Notes: generated by a model not told the origin, from the sequence alone. A stretch of DNA of 64,000 bases from Shewanella sp. (GCF_013214165.1 NZ_JABSSM010000025.1:1-64000), one strand, 5' to 3'; positions 8,872 to 18,506 are shown, numbered from the stretch's first letter. Translations and numbers: made by a program.

Positions 8872-8890
8872 AGTAATGAGATCGATTATT
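8872..8890. promoter_or_regulatory. Second Fur-like box, ExbB side
   Basis: AGTAATGAGATCGATTATT matches about 11 of 19 positions of the Fur box. It sits 60-78 bases before the ATG of the plus-strand operon and just beyond the 26-bp palindrome. It is weaker than the site at 8809. Confidence 0.4.
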
Positions 8891-8949
8891 ATTTGCGTTG
8901 AGCGCACATGTATATATTATTCCTGCTTTTTTTACAGGAACCACAAATC

Positions 8950-9477
8950 ATGAACATCGCCTTGCTCGAAGGGCTGCTCGCTAACCTGTCTGAATATTTG
9001 ATGACACCGGTACTCATTTGTATCGTCTTATTATTGATCTATGCCATCTATGCCATGGGGCGATTCGCAGGCTTGTTTTACGTCAGGCGTAAGAATGCCC
9101 AGTTATACAGGCTGACGATTCAAATCAAAGAACGAAAATGGTATTCGGGTTATCCCATACACAACTATTTCGTCAATAACCCAAATGCCTGTGAAGATGA
9201 ACTAGAAATCTTCGCCCTCAAGAAGCTTGAAAATTTACGTGTCGTCACTCGCGTAGCCCCCATGCTGGGACTCATTGCCACCATGGTGCCCATGGGGCCG
9301 GCGCTCAAGGCCCTCGCCGACGGTAATATTCAAGGGATCAGCGAGAGCCTTATCATCGCCTTTGCCTCGGTGATCTGGGGTCTGGTCATCGCCACCCTCA
9401 CCTTCTGGCCAGCATCGGTAAAGAAACGTTGGTTCGCCAGCGAGCTGATTAATATCCGCAAGTTAAGGGGAGAGTGA
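8950..9477 (+). CDS. MotA/TolQ/ExbB proton-channel family protein (HmuU-like)
   Basis: An inner-membrane protein of about 175 residues with three hydrophobic segments: near residues 15-40, then a pair in the C-terminal half in VAPMLGLIATMVPMGPAL and LIIAFASVIWGLVIATLTF. That pair is the conserved ExbB/TolQ core. The start at 8950 has AGGAA upstream; an upstream frame to 8908 lacks a ribosome site. The stop overlaps the beginning of the DUF2149 gene, and a CobN-like gene follows. The same trio (proton channel, DUF2149, CobN-like) occurs in Bacteroidetes hmu heme operons, so it probably energises the chelatase-like protein or heme transport. Coupling to TonB itself is less likely because no ExbD/TonB is present. 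Confidence 0.78.
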   Translation: MNIALLEGLLANLSEYLMTPVLICIVLLLIYAIYAMGRFAGLFYVRRKNAQLYRLTIQIKERKWYSGYPIHNYFVNNPNACEDELEIFALKKLENLRVVTRVAPMLGLIATMVPMGPALKALADGNIQGISESLIIAFASVIWGLVIATLTFWPASVKKRWFASELINIRKLRGE

Positions 9478-9479
9478 AG

Positions 9480-9836
9480 GTGCGTTTCTTAGATGAAGAC
9501 GAAGAGCTCAACCCTATCCTGTCCAGCGTCAACCTGATCGATATTTTTCTGGTGCTGATCGCCGCCCTGCTGATCGCCATCGCACAGAACCCCTTGAACA
9601 CATTTTCTGCAGAAAATGTCACTGTGGTGAAGAATGCTGGCAAGCCCAACATGGAGATCATCGTCAAGGAAGGTAAGGAGATCAAACATTACAAATCATC
9701 GGGCAATATTGGCAGCGGTCAAGGTGCCCGTGCCGGCATCGCCTATAAGATGGTCGACGGCTCGATGATCTATGTCCCCGAAGACGGCGAAATTGCCACC
9801 TCAGATAAGCAAACTGCCACAAATAACAAGCTATAA
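9480..9836 (+). CDS. DUF2149 family membrane protein
   Basis: A small protein (about 118 residues) with one transmembrane helix near the N-terminus (NLIDIFLVLIAALLIAIAQNP) and a periplasmic domain with a Gly-rich GNIGSGQGARAGIAYKMVDG segment, typical of DUF2149. One N-terminal helix followed by a periplasmic domain recalls ExbD/TolR topology, fitting its place next to an ExbB-like gene. The GTG at 9480 is chosen because AGGGGAG lies six bases upstream; the GTG at 9474 overlaps the previous stop and sits too close to that ribosome site. The function is unknown; by context it is part of the heme-iron complex. Confidence 0.75.
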   Translation: MRFLDEDEELNPILSSVNLIDIFLVLIAALLIAIAQNPLNTFSAENVTVVKNAGKPNMEIIVKEGKEIKHYKSSGNIGSGQGARAGIAYKMVDGSMIYVPEDGEIATSDKQTATNNKL

Positions 9837-9852
9837 AGCGAGCGAAAACTTC

Positions 9853-12800
9853 ATGTTCCTACGTGTATTAATCCTGATATCCATGTTTTTACCCGGCCTT
9901 GCCCAGGCAGACACCTCGGCTGACACTCAAACAGGTGCCAAGCGTGTGCTTATGGTGATGTCGAATTATAATTCGGCGCCCAAGAAGGCACTGTTAACCA
10001 GACTGGCAAAAGAGCAGCCATTTGAACTCATTCAACTCATCACCAAGGGCAAGTCAGATAAAGAGATAGCCGCGCAATGGCGCAGCGCCGATCTGGTGAT
10101 GCTAGATGGCATCAATCCCGCGTTATCTCAGTATATGTTCGAGAAATTCGAAGTCATAGCCAAGCAATTCCCCAAGTTGAAAATTGTCTCTCTGGGGGAT
10201 CTCGAAGGTGACACATTCAATCAGAACCTTGCCGATGAACAGAGTCAGCGACTGGCAGATTACTTTCGTCATGCCGGAGGCAGAAACTACAAAAACCTGA
10301 TGATTTATATCGCCACTGATGTGTTACACATCAGTAAAATAAAGGCTGATGCACCTAGAACCACCCCTGTGACTGGCCTGTATCATCCCCAATATCCTGA
10401 CTTGTTGACCGATGAGGAGCAGGCATTCTTCACCTGGCTTGCCCCCACAGAGCAACAAGCCGTTATCGCCATCGGCATTCACCGCTCTGCCATCGATTAT
10501 GAACAGCAAGAGGTGATCGATGCCATGATCAACGGCATAGAAGCTGAAGGCCAACGGGCCTTCGCCTTCTTCTACGACGATAAGGAGGACAAGCTAAAAT
10601 ACACGGACTTGTTGACAGATGACAAGGGGCAAACACGCGCTAACTTGATGATCAACTACCGCTCACTGCATTATGTTAAGCAGCGCCGGGAAGAATTTGA
10701 GCAGTTAACCATCCCAGTGATCCATGCACTCAACTATGTTGACGGTGACAGCGAACAGTTTGCACAGGCTCAAGCTGGAATATCGCCGGGTTTAACCCCA
10801 TTCTTCCTGGTGATGCCCGAAGACACCGGCAGTATCGATCCTGTCATCATAACCGCTAATGACAAGGGCAATAAGCAGGTGATGCCGGCGCAGATGGACG
10901 CGCTTATCCAGCGCGCCATCAAGCATGCCAAACTCGCCATCACGGCCAATGAAGACAAGCGAGTGGCCGCGTTTATCTGGAACTATCCTCCCGGAGAGAA
11001 GAACATAGGCGCCGCATTTCTTGACGTTCCCGCCTCACTCGAGGTGATAGCCAAGGCGATGAGACAAGACGGTTATAACGTCAAGCCAAAACCTGCCAAG
11101 GAGATCATCGAGGCGGCAGGCAAGCTACTGCGTCCCTATTATCGTAACGAAGACGCCAGTGGTCTGTTAGCGCAAGATCTCGCCGACCTCTTGCCCCTGG
11201 CCGATTATGAAGCCTGGTTTGCGAGCTTGCCAGGCTCGGTACAAGAAGGCATCAACGACCGCTGGGGACAGGCCAAAGACAGCCCCATGATCACCACTAA
11301 AAAGGGTGAGCTGGCCTTCATCATTCCGCGAATGAACCTGGGTAACCTAATCGTGCTTCCTCAAGGGGGGCGCAGCAACGACATCTCGGAGCACGGCTCC
11401 TTGTATCACGACATGAAGACGCCGATAAACCACGGCTACCTGGCCATCTATCTCTACGCCAAGCAGATATTTAACGCCGATGCCTTCATCCACTTAGGGA
11501 CTCATGGCTCACAGGAATGGTTATTGGGTAAGGAGCGCGGCCTGTCGGTCGATGACTCGCCCAACCTGGCCGTGGGTAATGTGCCGGTATTTTATCCTTA
11601 CATCATAGATAATGTCGGCGAGGCCATGCAGGCAAAACGCCGCGGCCGGGCAACCACCATCAGCCACCTGACGCCAGGCTTTGCCAAGGCTGGCCTGTAT
11701 GCCGATATCGCTAAACTCAACGATCTACTATCGAATTATCGGCTGTTAGATGAAGGGCAAACGAGGGAGAATACCAAGACCCAGATCACCAAGAACGTCG
11801 AAGCCCTCAATCTGTTAAAAGATTTGGCCATGAACAGGGAAGAGTTTGACCGTGACTTCGATCAGAATCTGGCCCGACTTCAAGATCAACTTACCGAGAT
11901 GGCCGAGCAGGCTCAGCCGCTTGGGGTGCATACCTTCGGCTTGTTACCCAAGGAGCAACACCTGTATAGCACCATGCTGCAGATGTTGGGCGATGATTTC
12001 ACCAAGGCGGCCAAGGCCTACGAAAATGACCACCGCCTAACGCTGCCCGCCGATGAGCAAACAGACAGGCTGAACGTGACTCGTCTCGAGGCCTTAGCCG
12101 GGTTCCAACTGCTACAGGCATACATTCAGGGCCAACAACTCGAAGGCTTAAGCGAAGAGCTAAACGCCTGGCTCACCACGGCGCAACAATATTGGGACAA
12201 TTTTGCCAATATCGCCGAAACAGAAAACCTGCTTGCCGCTATGTCGGCCAAGTATATTCCCGTGTCTTATGGCGGCGATCCTATCCGTAGCCCGGAATCT
12301 GTGCCTACCGGACGCAATCTTATCGGTTTCAACCCGGCTAAGGTACCATCGAAAGAAGCCTATGAGGCAGGCGTGCTCTTGTTAGAGCAGACGGTGGCAG
12401 ATTACCGAGAAAAGCATGGTAAATACCCACAGAAACTGGCCTTCTCTCTCTGGTCACTCGAAACCATGCGTCATCATGGCGCACTAGAGGTGCAGATCCT
12501 CCATGCCCTCGGGATCAGGCCCACATGGGATGCGCAAGATGATGTCATCGGCATTGAGGTCATTCCAATGAGTGAGCTCAAACGCCCAAGGATCGATGTG
12601 GTGGTATCGGCGACTGGCCTCTACCGTGACGCTTTTCCCAATGTCATGTTATGGATGGCAGACGCCATCGACACTATAGCCAAGATGAAGGAGGACAATA
12701 ACTTCGCCTATCGTCACTCTCAAACATTGAAGCTACAGCTGGAGCAGCAGGGCAAGACACCGGAGGAAGCGGATTATCTCTCCAGTATCCGCATCTTCTC

Positions 12801-13812
12801 TAACGATTCGGGTAACTACGGCACGGGATTGGCGGATCAGACCTTAGATTCTGGCAGCTGGGAGACCGATGATGCCATGAGCGAGCGTTACCTTAAACGT
12901 ATGGGTTATGCCTATGGCAAGGATGAGAGCCGCTGGAGCGAGAAAATACAAGACGTGGATCTCTATGGCAAGGTGTTATCCGGTACCGATGCGGTGATAT
13001 TCTCCCGCTCGACCAACCTCTATGCCCTGTTGACCAATGACGATCCCTTCCAGTATTTCGGCGGCATGGGCCAGGCTGTGCGTAAACTCGACGGCAAGAC
13101 GCCCGAAATGTACGTGAGTAACTTACGGCGTAAGGACAAGATAAAGGCGCAGACCATGGCCAGTTTCCTCAATAACGAGATGCGCGGCCGTTATCTGCAT
13201 CCTCGCTGGATCCAAGCCATGCAGGAGTCGGGTTATGCCGGCGCCACCACCATACTGGATCGTATCAACAGCCTCTGGGGCTGGGAGGTGATGACCCCAG
13301 AGCTGGTGCGGGACGATCATTGGCAGTCGATATTCGAGGTCTATGTCGAAGACAAGTACCAGCTGGATATGCAGGCCTTCTTCGAGGAAAATAATGCCCA
13401 CGCCCTGGCGCAGATGTTGGAGCGCATGCTCGAAGCCAATCGTAAAGACTACTGGAAGGCCGACGAGGCGACGCTGAAGAAAATGCTGGAAACCTATATC
13501 AGTCTCGCTAATCGCTTCGATGTGGTCACCGACAACGACAAGTTTACCGAATTTGTCGAGACACAAGGTGTTGGCTTTGGCCTAGCACCATTGGCACCAG
13601 CCATGGCGGCGCCGGCTCAGACTCATACGTCCAAGGCGAAACAAGAAGTCAGCGGGCAGAAACTAGAGCAGGTGCAAAAACCTAGCGAGCAAGAAGAGGA
13701 TGACTACTGGTATCTGCTACCCTTATTCGTCTTGCTGTTTATCTTCTTCGCCGGCGCGGCCAGGCCCCTATTGGCGAGAGAGCCTCAGCTGATAAAGAGC
13801 CTCAGACAGTAA
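9853..13812 (+). CDS. CobN/magnesium-chelatase-like protein, periplasmic, heme dechelatase type (HmuS-like)
   Basis: A 1319-residue CobN-family protein with a signal peptide (MFLRVLILISMFLPGLAQA) and a C-terminal membrane anchor (WYLLPLFVLLFIFFAGA), so the body should lie in the periplasm. CobN landmarks are present: FIHLGTHGSQEWLLGKERGL, IDVVVSATGLYRDAFPNVM, and IRIFSNDSGNYGTGLADQ. True cobaltochelatase CobN is cytoplasmic and works with CobS and CobT, neither of which is here, nor any cobalamin gene. In Bacteroidetes the homologue HmuS is reported to remove iron from heme. With a hemoglobin-type receptor across the promoter, heme-iron extraction is the best reading. An upstream frame to 9772 overlaps DUF2149 and is discarded. 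The acidic/Gln-rich linker before the anchor is notable. Confidence 0.8.
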   Translation: MFLRVLILISMFLPGLAQADTSADTQTGAKRVLMVMSNYNSAPKKALLTRLAKEQPFELIQLITKGKSDKEIAAQWRSADLVMLDGINPALSQYMFEKFEVIAKQFPKLKIVSLGDLEGDTFNQNLADEQSQRLADYFRHAGGRNYKNLMIYIATDVLHISKIKADAPRTTPVTGLYHPQYPDLLTDEEQAFFTWLAPTEQQAVIAIGIHRSAIDYEQQEVIDAMINGIEAEGQRAFAFFYDDKEDKLKYTDLLTDDKGQTRANLMINYRSLHYVKQRREEFEQLTIPVIHALNYVDGDSEQFAQAQAGISPGLTPFFLVMPEDTGSIDPVIITANDKGNKQVMPAQMDALIQRAIKHAKLAITANEDKRVAAFIWNYPPGEKNIGAAFLDVPASLEVIAKAMRQDGYNVKPKPAKEIIEAAGKLLRPYYRNEDASGLLAQDLADLLPLADYEAWFASLPGSVQEGINDRWGQAKDSPMITTKKGELAFIIPRMNLGNLIVLPQGGRSNDISEHGSLYHDMKTPINHGYLAIYLYAKQIFNADAFIHLGTHGSQEWLLGKERGLSVDDSPNLAVGNVPVFYPYIIDNVGEAMQAKRRGRATTISHLTPGFAKAGLYADIAKLNDLLSNYRLLDEGQTRENTKTQITKNVEALNLLKDLAMNREEFDRDFDQNLARLQDQLTEMAEQAQPLGVHTFGLLPKEQHLYSTMLQMLGDDFTKAAKAYENDHRLTLPADEQTDRLNVTRLEALAGFQLLQAYIQGQQLEGLSEELNAWLTTAQQYWDNFANIAETENLLAAMSAKYIPVSYGGDPIRSPESVPTGRNLIGFNPAKVPSKEAYEAGVLLLEQTVADYREKHGKYPQKLAFSLWSLETMRHHGALEVQILHALGIRPTWDAQDDVIGIEVIPMSELKRPRIDVVVSATGLYRDAFPNVMLWMADAIDTIAKMKEDNNFAYRHSQTLKLQLEQQGKTPEEADYLSSIRIFSNDSGNYGTGLADQTLDSGSWETDDAMSERYLKRMGYAYGKDESRWSEKIQDVDLYGKVLSGTDAVIFSRSTNLYALLTNDDPFQYFGGMGQAVRKLDGKTPEMYVSNLRRKDKIKAQTMASFLNNEMRGRYLHPRWIQAMQESGYAGATTILDRINSLWGWEVMTPELVRDDHWQSIFEVYVEDKYQLDMQAFFEENNAHALAQMLERMLEANRKDYWKADEATLKKMLETYISLANRFDVVTDNDKFTEFVETQGVGFGLAPLAPAMAAPAQTHTSKAKQEVSGQKLEQVQKPSEQEEDDYWYLLPLFVLLFIFFAGAARPLLAREPQLIKSLRQ

Positions 13813-13863
13813 AGGACCTTAGCTGATAAAAATCCTAGGCTAACCCACGCACATTTTCGTGCA

Positions 13864-13898
13864 TAAAAAAACGGCAGTGCATGTTAACGCCCTGCCGT
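13864..13898 (-). terminator. Terminator of the phosphodiesterase gene
   Basis: ACGGCAG and CTGCCGT form a stem at 13871-13898. On the minus strand it is followed by seven Ts, so it ends the 15063-13990 transcript. It may serve weakly for the convergent CobN-like gene too. Confidence 0.75.
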
Positions 13899-13989
13899 TG
13901 TTGATTAAACATAAACCCCACATAGCTAACCTTGTTCGGATCTCAGCGGAGTCGAACCTTAGCCTGTTGCATGTCTTTAAGAGATTGCC

Positions 13990-15063
13990 TTATTTTGACA
14001 GTATGTAGGTTATCGGCTTACCGGCTGCCGGATTGAAGTCGCTGGTCTGCTCACCGAGTAAGGTTAACGCCGTGGCCGCAATTTGATTGAGTTTCACTTC
14101 TTGTGGCGTGGTTATGGTGCCTGCGGACTTAACACCCGGGCCAATGGCGGCTAACCACACTTGCTCTGAGCCAACGTCATACTTAGCACCATGCTTGCCC
14201 CAATCCGCAAGCTGAGCCCCGCGGCCATGGTCGACGACGATCAGCATCACGGTATTATCTCTATACTCAGGCGTCGATTGGATGAACTCCCATAACTCCT
14301 GCAAATATCTATCGGTGCGTTTGGCCGCATACAAATATTGGTCATAGAGACCGTCATGGGCAAAGTCATCGGTTTCGCCATAGGCAATATAGGTGATTTT
14401 AGGTTTATTTAACGCCAGATGATGCATCGCAAAGCGGTGAGTAAACGCGTCGAAGCCTACATTGTGCCAAGGGCTGGGGATCTCTGTCTGTAACTGATTA
14501 AGTAACTGACTGTAACTGTCAGTCTCCGGGCTGCTATCGAACCCAGCATTGACTGGGATCTTGCTACGCTCGCTATTGATGATGTAGGGGAATACGTCCC
14601 AACTCGCAAATGCAGCCACTTTATTTTTATACTTAGGCTTACTATTGAGCCACTCGAGAAATGTAATATTGGGGTTATTGATCTTATCGTTACTGTCTAT
14701 CTTAGGATCGACAATCCCGGTTAATATTTCGCTATAACCTGGATAAGAGAACATAAATGGATTGGCTACCGACATGTTAGAGCCTTGATCTCTGTTGCCG
14801 ATGAGTGCGCCCTGTTTGGCTATTGTCTGCCACAAGAAGGGCATCAGCTTTTCTCGGCGTTGTTGCAGATCATCATGCCAAAAATCAGCTTTTAGCTCTT
14901 GTGGTCGAGCAGCCGCATCCTTGTCCTCTAAGATACTCATCTGTGCACCGTTAAACACATCTTGCCAGCGTAAACCATCGATGGACACTAGAATAAGATT
15001 ATCGGCCGCAATGGTCATAAAGCTGCTGCTCAAGGCGAGCACCGCAATTAGTTTTTTAAACAT
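13990..15063 (-). CDS. Exported alkaline-phosphatase-superfamily phosphodiesterase/phosphatase
   Basis: A periplasmic hydrolase of the type I phosphodiesterase/nucleotide pyrophosphatase branch of the alkaline phosphatase superfamily. A signal peptide (MFKKLIAVLALSSSFMTIAA) precedes the fold. Two-metal ligands are visible: Asp in LVSIDGLRW, Asp and His in YGETDDFAHDG, Asp-His in IVVDHGRG, and His in WGKHGAKYD. The nucleophile is probably the Ser in FSYPGYSEILTG. The start at 15063 has GAGGG five bases upstream; the longer frame to 15096 has no such site. It ends at a strong hairpin and has a weak palindrome (15135-15150) in front, related to the island's regulator motif. It probably hydrolyses a phosphodiester or phosphomonoester of an inositol-containing compound; the exact substrate is unknown. 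Confidence 0.82.
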   Translation of the reverse strand: MFKKLIAVLALSSSFMTIAADNLILVSIDGLRWQDVFNGAQMSILEDKDAAARPQELKADFWHDDLQQRREKLMPFLWQTIAKQGALIGNRDQGSNMSVANPFMFSYPGYSEILTGIVDPKIDSNDKINNPNITFLEWLNSKPKYKNKVAAFASWDVFPYIINSERSKIPVNAGFDSSPETDSYSQLLNQLQTEIPSPWHNVGFDAFTHRFAMHHLALNKPKITYIAYGETDDFAHDGLYDQYLYAAKRTDRYLQELWEFIQSTPEYRDNTVMLIVVDHGRGAQLADWGKHGAKYDVGSEQVWLAAIGPGVKSAGTITTPQEVKLNQIAATALTLLGEQTSDFNPAAGKPITYILSK

Positions 15064-15134
15064 GTTTTTCCCTCTTGCATGATTCAGATAGCACAAGCCT
15101 ATGCAAACAGGTTTGCTTGACTGAAATCACATGG

Positions 15135-15150
15135 TTGACATTAATATCAA
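15135..15150. promoter_or_regulatory. Weak regulator site before the phosphodiesterase
   Basis: TTGACATTAATATCAA is a near-perfect palindrome 72-87 bases before the phosphodiesterase start. Shifted by one base it matches about 11 of 16 positions of the stronger sites at 18570 and 40049. It may be a weak binding site of the RpiR-type regulator. Confidence 0.4.
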
Positions 15151-15157
15151 CAATGCC

Positions 15158-15189
15158 CCCTGCATCACCTTTGACGGGTAAATGCAGGG
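15158..15189 (-). terminator. Hairpin after the TonB receptor gene
   Basis: CCCTGCAT and ATGCAGGG form a stem 33 bp downstream of the receptor stop. There is no long U-tract, so termination may be partial. It separates the receptor from the promoter of the phosphodiesterase gene. Confidence 0.45.
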
Positions 15190-15221
15190 AGCATGTGAGC
15201 TCTCTATCTAAGCTTTATCAT

Positions 15222-18047
15222 CTAAAAGTCGGCACGAATGCCTAGGCTGATACGACGTCCGGTATATTCATGCATATTTGGGAATTGTGGCGCTATGGTA
15301 TAACCCCTGACAGCTTCATCGGTTATATTAATGCCTTTTAAGCTGATTTTAATATTATCCATGACTTTATAACCAATCGAGATATCTGTTTGACCATACT
15401 CATCGCGATATACGGGATAAAGATCATTTTGGATATAATCTACATACTTATCCTTGTAGTTATAAGAAATACGAGCATCGAAGGTATCGTTTTCATAATA
15501 AAAGGTGGCATTGTATGTCTTATCCGCTAAACCTTCTGGTGGTGTTGGTATATTAATATCCGAATCACCTGTTAATGAGTTATCTAACATGGTGTAGTTG
15601 GTATTTATACCAAAGTTTTCCAAAGATTCATGAAATAATCCCAGAGAGAATTGCGCAATCAACTCGATACCGCTAACGGTATATGACCCATCGGCATTCA
15701 CTTTTTGATACACATCGAAATCAAAAGAACCATCGACACTACCATCATCATTGTACCTAGTGACATCTTCGACGACACCCGTTTGGGCTTCACGCACCAC
15801 CCCCTCGATTTCTTTGCTGAAGTAGGAGGCAGCCAAAATACCGCCTTCGACCATGTACCATTCAACACCGACTTCCCATTGCTTAGCATAAGTAGGTAAC
15901 AGATCTGGGTTACCGTCGCGGTATTTAAACTCGTGTTGACTCACAGTACGCTTATAGGCAATATCTTCCAATGCTGGACGCATCAAGGTTTCCGATGCTG
16001 CCGCCCTAAATAACACATCATCTGTCAGTTCTACGCTCAGATTCATGCTGGGTAACACATCGGTATATGAGCCCTTCTTAGAGACTGGCGCATCTGTGTA
16101 ACCTGTCGAGCCATTTTGATCTTGAACTTGATGGTAACCGAAGGATAAAATAGACGTATCAACAATTCTCACACCGGTATTGAGATACACTGGCAAGCTG
16201 GCTATTTCAAATTCAAAATCTGCCATTCCGTACAGGCTAACGGTCTCTTCATCGACACGATAAAATTCTTCTTCTTCAAAATCCACCTTAAAACCATCAT
16301 ATCTAAATTCGTCTCTCGCATAGGAATTAGATACCTGAGACCAAGACAAGTCACTGTTTGTTTGGGACAAATAATCGCCACCAGGCAGTAAATCTGAGAT
16401 CTCAGTTAGGTCACTGTCGAGCAGAGAACGATTACCACCCCATGAACTGTCTCCCTCGGAGGGTCCCTTGACCCGATCGTTACCAAAGTTACGTACTTTA
16501 GATTTATCGGTATATCTCACGCCAAATTGAACACTGGCTAGGGCTGGAAAAAACTCTAGGTCTAATGCCCGATGAAAATCAAGTTGTACCGCATATTTAT
16601 CATCTGTGATTTCTTCAAAATCGACATCATAATGAACAAACGTATAGGCACTCGGCGTATTGTACATATCGAAGCTGTCTGGATTATCACTCAATATGGT
16701 CTCGGCGCCGGTGTCAGTAAAGCGAGCGCGCGAAGGACCATAGGCCGTGTGCTTTAAATTGGCATAATCAGATACCTTTTCGGCACCAGAATAGCCCAAG
16801 AGACCGTTAATGTCCCAACCCGCCACTTCCCAATCCATCCGTAAGCTATATTGGCTATATTCGGTATTATCAATATTCTCTCTACTCAGGAATTCATGTT
16901 GGGTATCGGCATAAGATGCATCCGTTAATACCGTCATGCCATATTCAGATAATGTCGTATTATCATAGCTATGAACTTGCTCTAAGGTACTGCTACTCGA
17001 TGCAGAATAACCGGCGGCATCATAGGTATTTTCAATACTTTCAAACCCACCTAGCATGGCATCGAAGGTAAGACTAAACGCATCACTGGGTTTAAATTGT
17101 AATGAAGCCGTCGCGCCCCACTTTTCTTGTTCAGTGATATAGGAACGATCGGCCACTTTATTGATAAACGCCACACGGCCAGTTTCGTCACGATCAAATC
17201 TATCTTGGATGGTAATACCCACGTCGCGTTCCAACACGTCTGCAGCCTGATCTGATTGTGCTTGTTTCGAATCTGAGCCTGATTTCTCTAACCAGCGAAA
17301 CATGGGTCTTAAATCGATACCCGAATTAGAATCTGTACGGTTGGTTCTTTTAGAAGACGAGAATGAAACTAATGCTCCCCAGTCACCAAACTTTTCACTG
17401 GCTAAGAGGGAAAATCTGGGATCGACTTCCTCGGAAATGGAATTATGTGCGGCCTCCGCCGATACGATGAGCTTTCTGCCTTGATAATCGAAGGGACGTG
17501 CCGTGGTGATTGAGACTGAGCCTGCTATCCCGCCCTCTTCATCCGCGGCAGTGGGTGATTTTTTTACGCTAACGCTCTGAATAATTTCAGCAGCAAAGAT
17601 ATCGAATTCAACATCACGGCCGCCACTGCCTGATGCTGTCGCAAGGTTATTGATTGAAACATGGGTAAATTCGGAGGGTAAACTACGTACATTCACCTTA
17701 GAACCTAAACCTTTATTACGTTCTATGGTTACGCCAGGCATGCGCTGTAGTGCCTCGGCTAAATTTTGTTCGGGAAAGTCGGCGATATCCGTCGCCACAA
17801 TTGAATCAGAAAAGCCCACGTTAGCGCGTTTGATATCGATGGCTTTTTCTAAACTGCGGCTATAGCTGCCAGTTATTTCAATGACTTCCACATCTTCAAC
17901 ATGAGTCGATGGGTTATTCTCATCGGCAGCGAGCACATCAAATGTCGCCCCGACCAAGACGGCGCTGACAAATACACTATTGATAGCACTGCATAATTTA
18001 TTTTTTTTAAAGTTACTTAACGTATTATTTTGTTGTAATGAACACAT
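15222..18047 (-). CDS. Large TonB-dependent receptor (Xanthomonas/Caulobacter carbohydrate type)
   Basis: An outer-membrane receptor of about 941 residues. After an N-terminal signal region ending near VLAADENN come a TonB-box-like VEVIEITGSY, a plug with FPEQNLAEALQRMPGVTIER and GGIAGSVSITTARPFD, and a long barrel ending in GRRISLGIRADF. The plug pattern belongs to the TonB-Xanth-Caul type that commonly imports oligosaccharides. AGGGGA seven bases upstream of the ATG at 18047 fixes the start; the frame to 18086 is discarded. Regulator palindromes lie 118-163 bases upstream. Placed between an exported phosphodiesterase and an EEP-fold lipoprotein and next to inositol genes, it probably takes up an inositol glycan or a large precursor. 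Confidence 0.85.
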   Translation of the reverse strand: MCSLQQNNTLSNFKKNKLCSAINSVFVSAVLVGATFDVLAADENNPSTHVEDVEVIEITGSYSRSLEKAIDIKRANVGFSDSIVATDIADFPEQNLAEALQRMPGVTIERNKGLGSKVNVRSLPSEFTHVSINNLATASGSGGRDVEFDIFAAEIIQSVSVKKSPTAADEEGGIAGSVSITTARPFDYQGRKLIVSAEAAHNSISEEVDPRFSLLASEKFGDWGALVSFSSSKRTNRTDSNSGIDLRPMFRWLEKSGSDSKQAQSDQAADVLERDVGITIQDRFDRDETGRVAFINKVADRSYITEQEKWGATASLQFKPSDAFSLTFDAMLGGFESIENTYDAAGYSASSSSTLEQVHSYDNTTLSEYGMTVLTDASYADTQHEFLSRENIDNTEYSQYSLRMDWEVAGWDINGLLGYSGAEKVSDYANLKHTAYGPSRARFTDTGAETILSDNPDSFDMYNTPSAYTFVHYDVDFEEITDDKYAVQLDFHRALDLEFFPALASVQFGVRYTDKSKVRNFGNDRVKGPSEGDSSWGGNRSLLDSDLTEISDLLPGGDYLSQTNSDLSWSQVSNSYARDEFRYDGFKVDFEEEEFYRVDEETVSLYGMADFEFEIASLPVYLNTGVRIVDTSILSFGYHQVQDQNGSTGYTDAPVSKKGSYTDVLPSMNLSVELTDDVLFRAAASETLMRPALEDIAYKRTVSQHEFKYRDGNPDLLPTYAKQWEVGVEWYMVEGGILAASYFSKEIEGVVREAQTGVVEDVTRYNDDGSVDGSFDFDVYQKVNADGSYTVSGIELIAQFSLGLFHESLENFGINTNYTMLDNSLTGDSDINIPTPPEGLADKTYNATFYYENDTFDARISYNYKDKYVDYIQNDLYPVYRDEYGQTDISIGYKVMDNIKISLKGINITDEAVRGYTIAPQFPNMHEYTGRRISLGIRADF

Positions 18048-18164
18048 GGTTTCATCCCCTGTAATTATAATATCTAATTCTTGCAACTTGTCTCTGACTT
18101 AACATTAATCCCGAACCACTCACACAAGTCGTCACATACCCATAACAAGTCACGACCACATTAT

Positions 18165-18180
18165 CAGAATTTAAATTCCA
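18165..18180. promoter_or_regulatory. Inositol-island regulator site, TonB receptor
   Basis: CAGAATTTAAATTCCA contains a perfect 12-bp palindrome (GAATTTAAATTC) and fits the consensus YRGAATWTWWATTCCA shared with sites before iolG, iolC and iolB. It lies 118 bases before the receptor start. Confidence 0.65.
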
Positions 18181-18194
18181 CGCAACAGGTATTC

Positions 18195-18210
18195 AACATT
18201 TAAATTCCGA
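18195..18210. promoter_or_regulatory. Second, weaker regulator site, TonB receptor
   Basis: AACATTTAAATTCCGA keeps the right half of the motif. Its centre is 30 bp (about three helical turns) from the stronger site at 18165, consistent with cooperative binding on one DNA face. Confidence 0.4.
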
Positions 18211-18506
18211 AAAGAGCTTAAAAATGTATCAAAACTTTATGGCTATCATAGAAATATCAGGATAAATACAGATTTGGAGCCGATCTGGCCAGTGTAGACT
18301 TGACTGCCGATCACCTAGATAACTCTAGCGACACTTTATTACAACATGATGACTGACTAACGCGCCCACCTAGCATCAATGGCAACAGTGAGATGATCAC
18401 GGCTAGGGCAAGTCAGTCAGATCCTGGCCAGTAAGGATCAATTGACCCCCATCAAGTTCGTTACATGTCAGGCTATCGTGTCCAGATGACCACAGAAACG
18501 CGCTCT

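Noticed and set aside
9853-13812. Cobaltochelatase CobN of cobalamin synthesis
   Set aside because: Signal peptide and C-terminal anchor, no CobS/CobT or cobalamin genes, and ExbB-like/DUF2149/heme-receptor neighbours point to heme instead.
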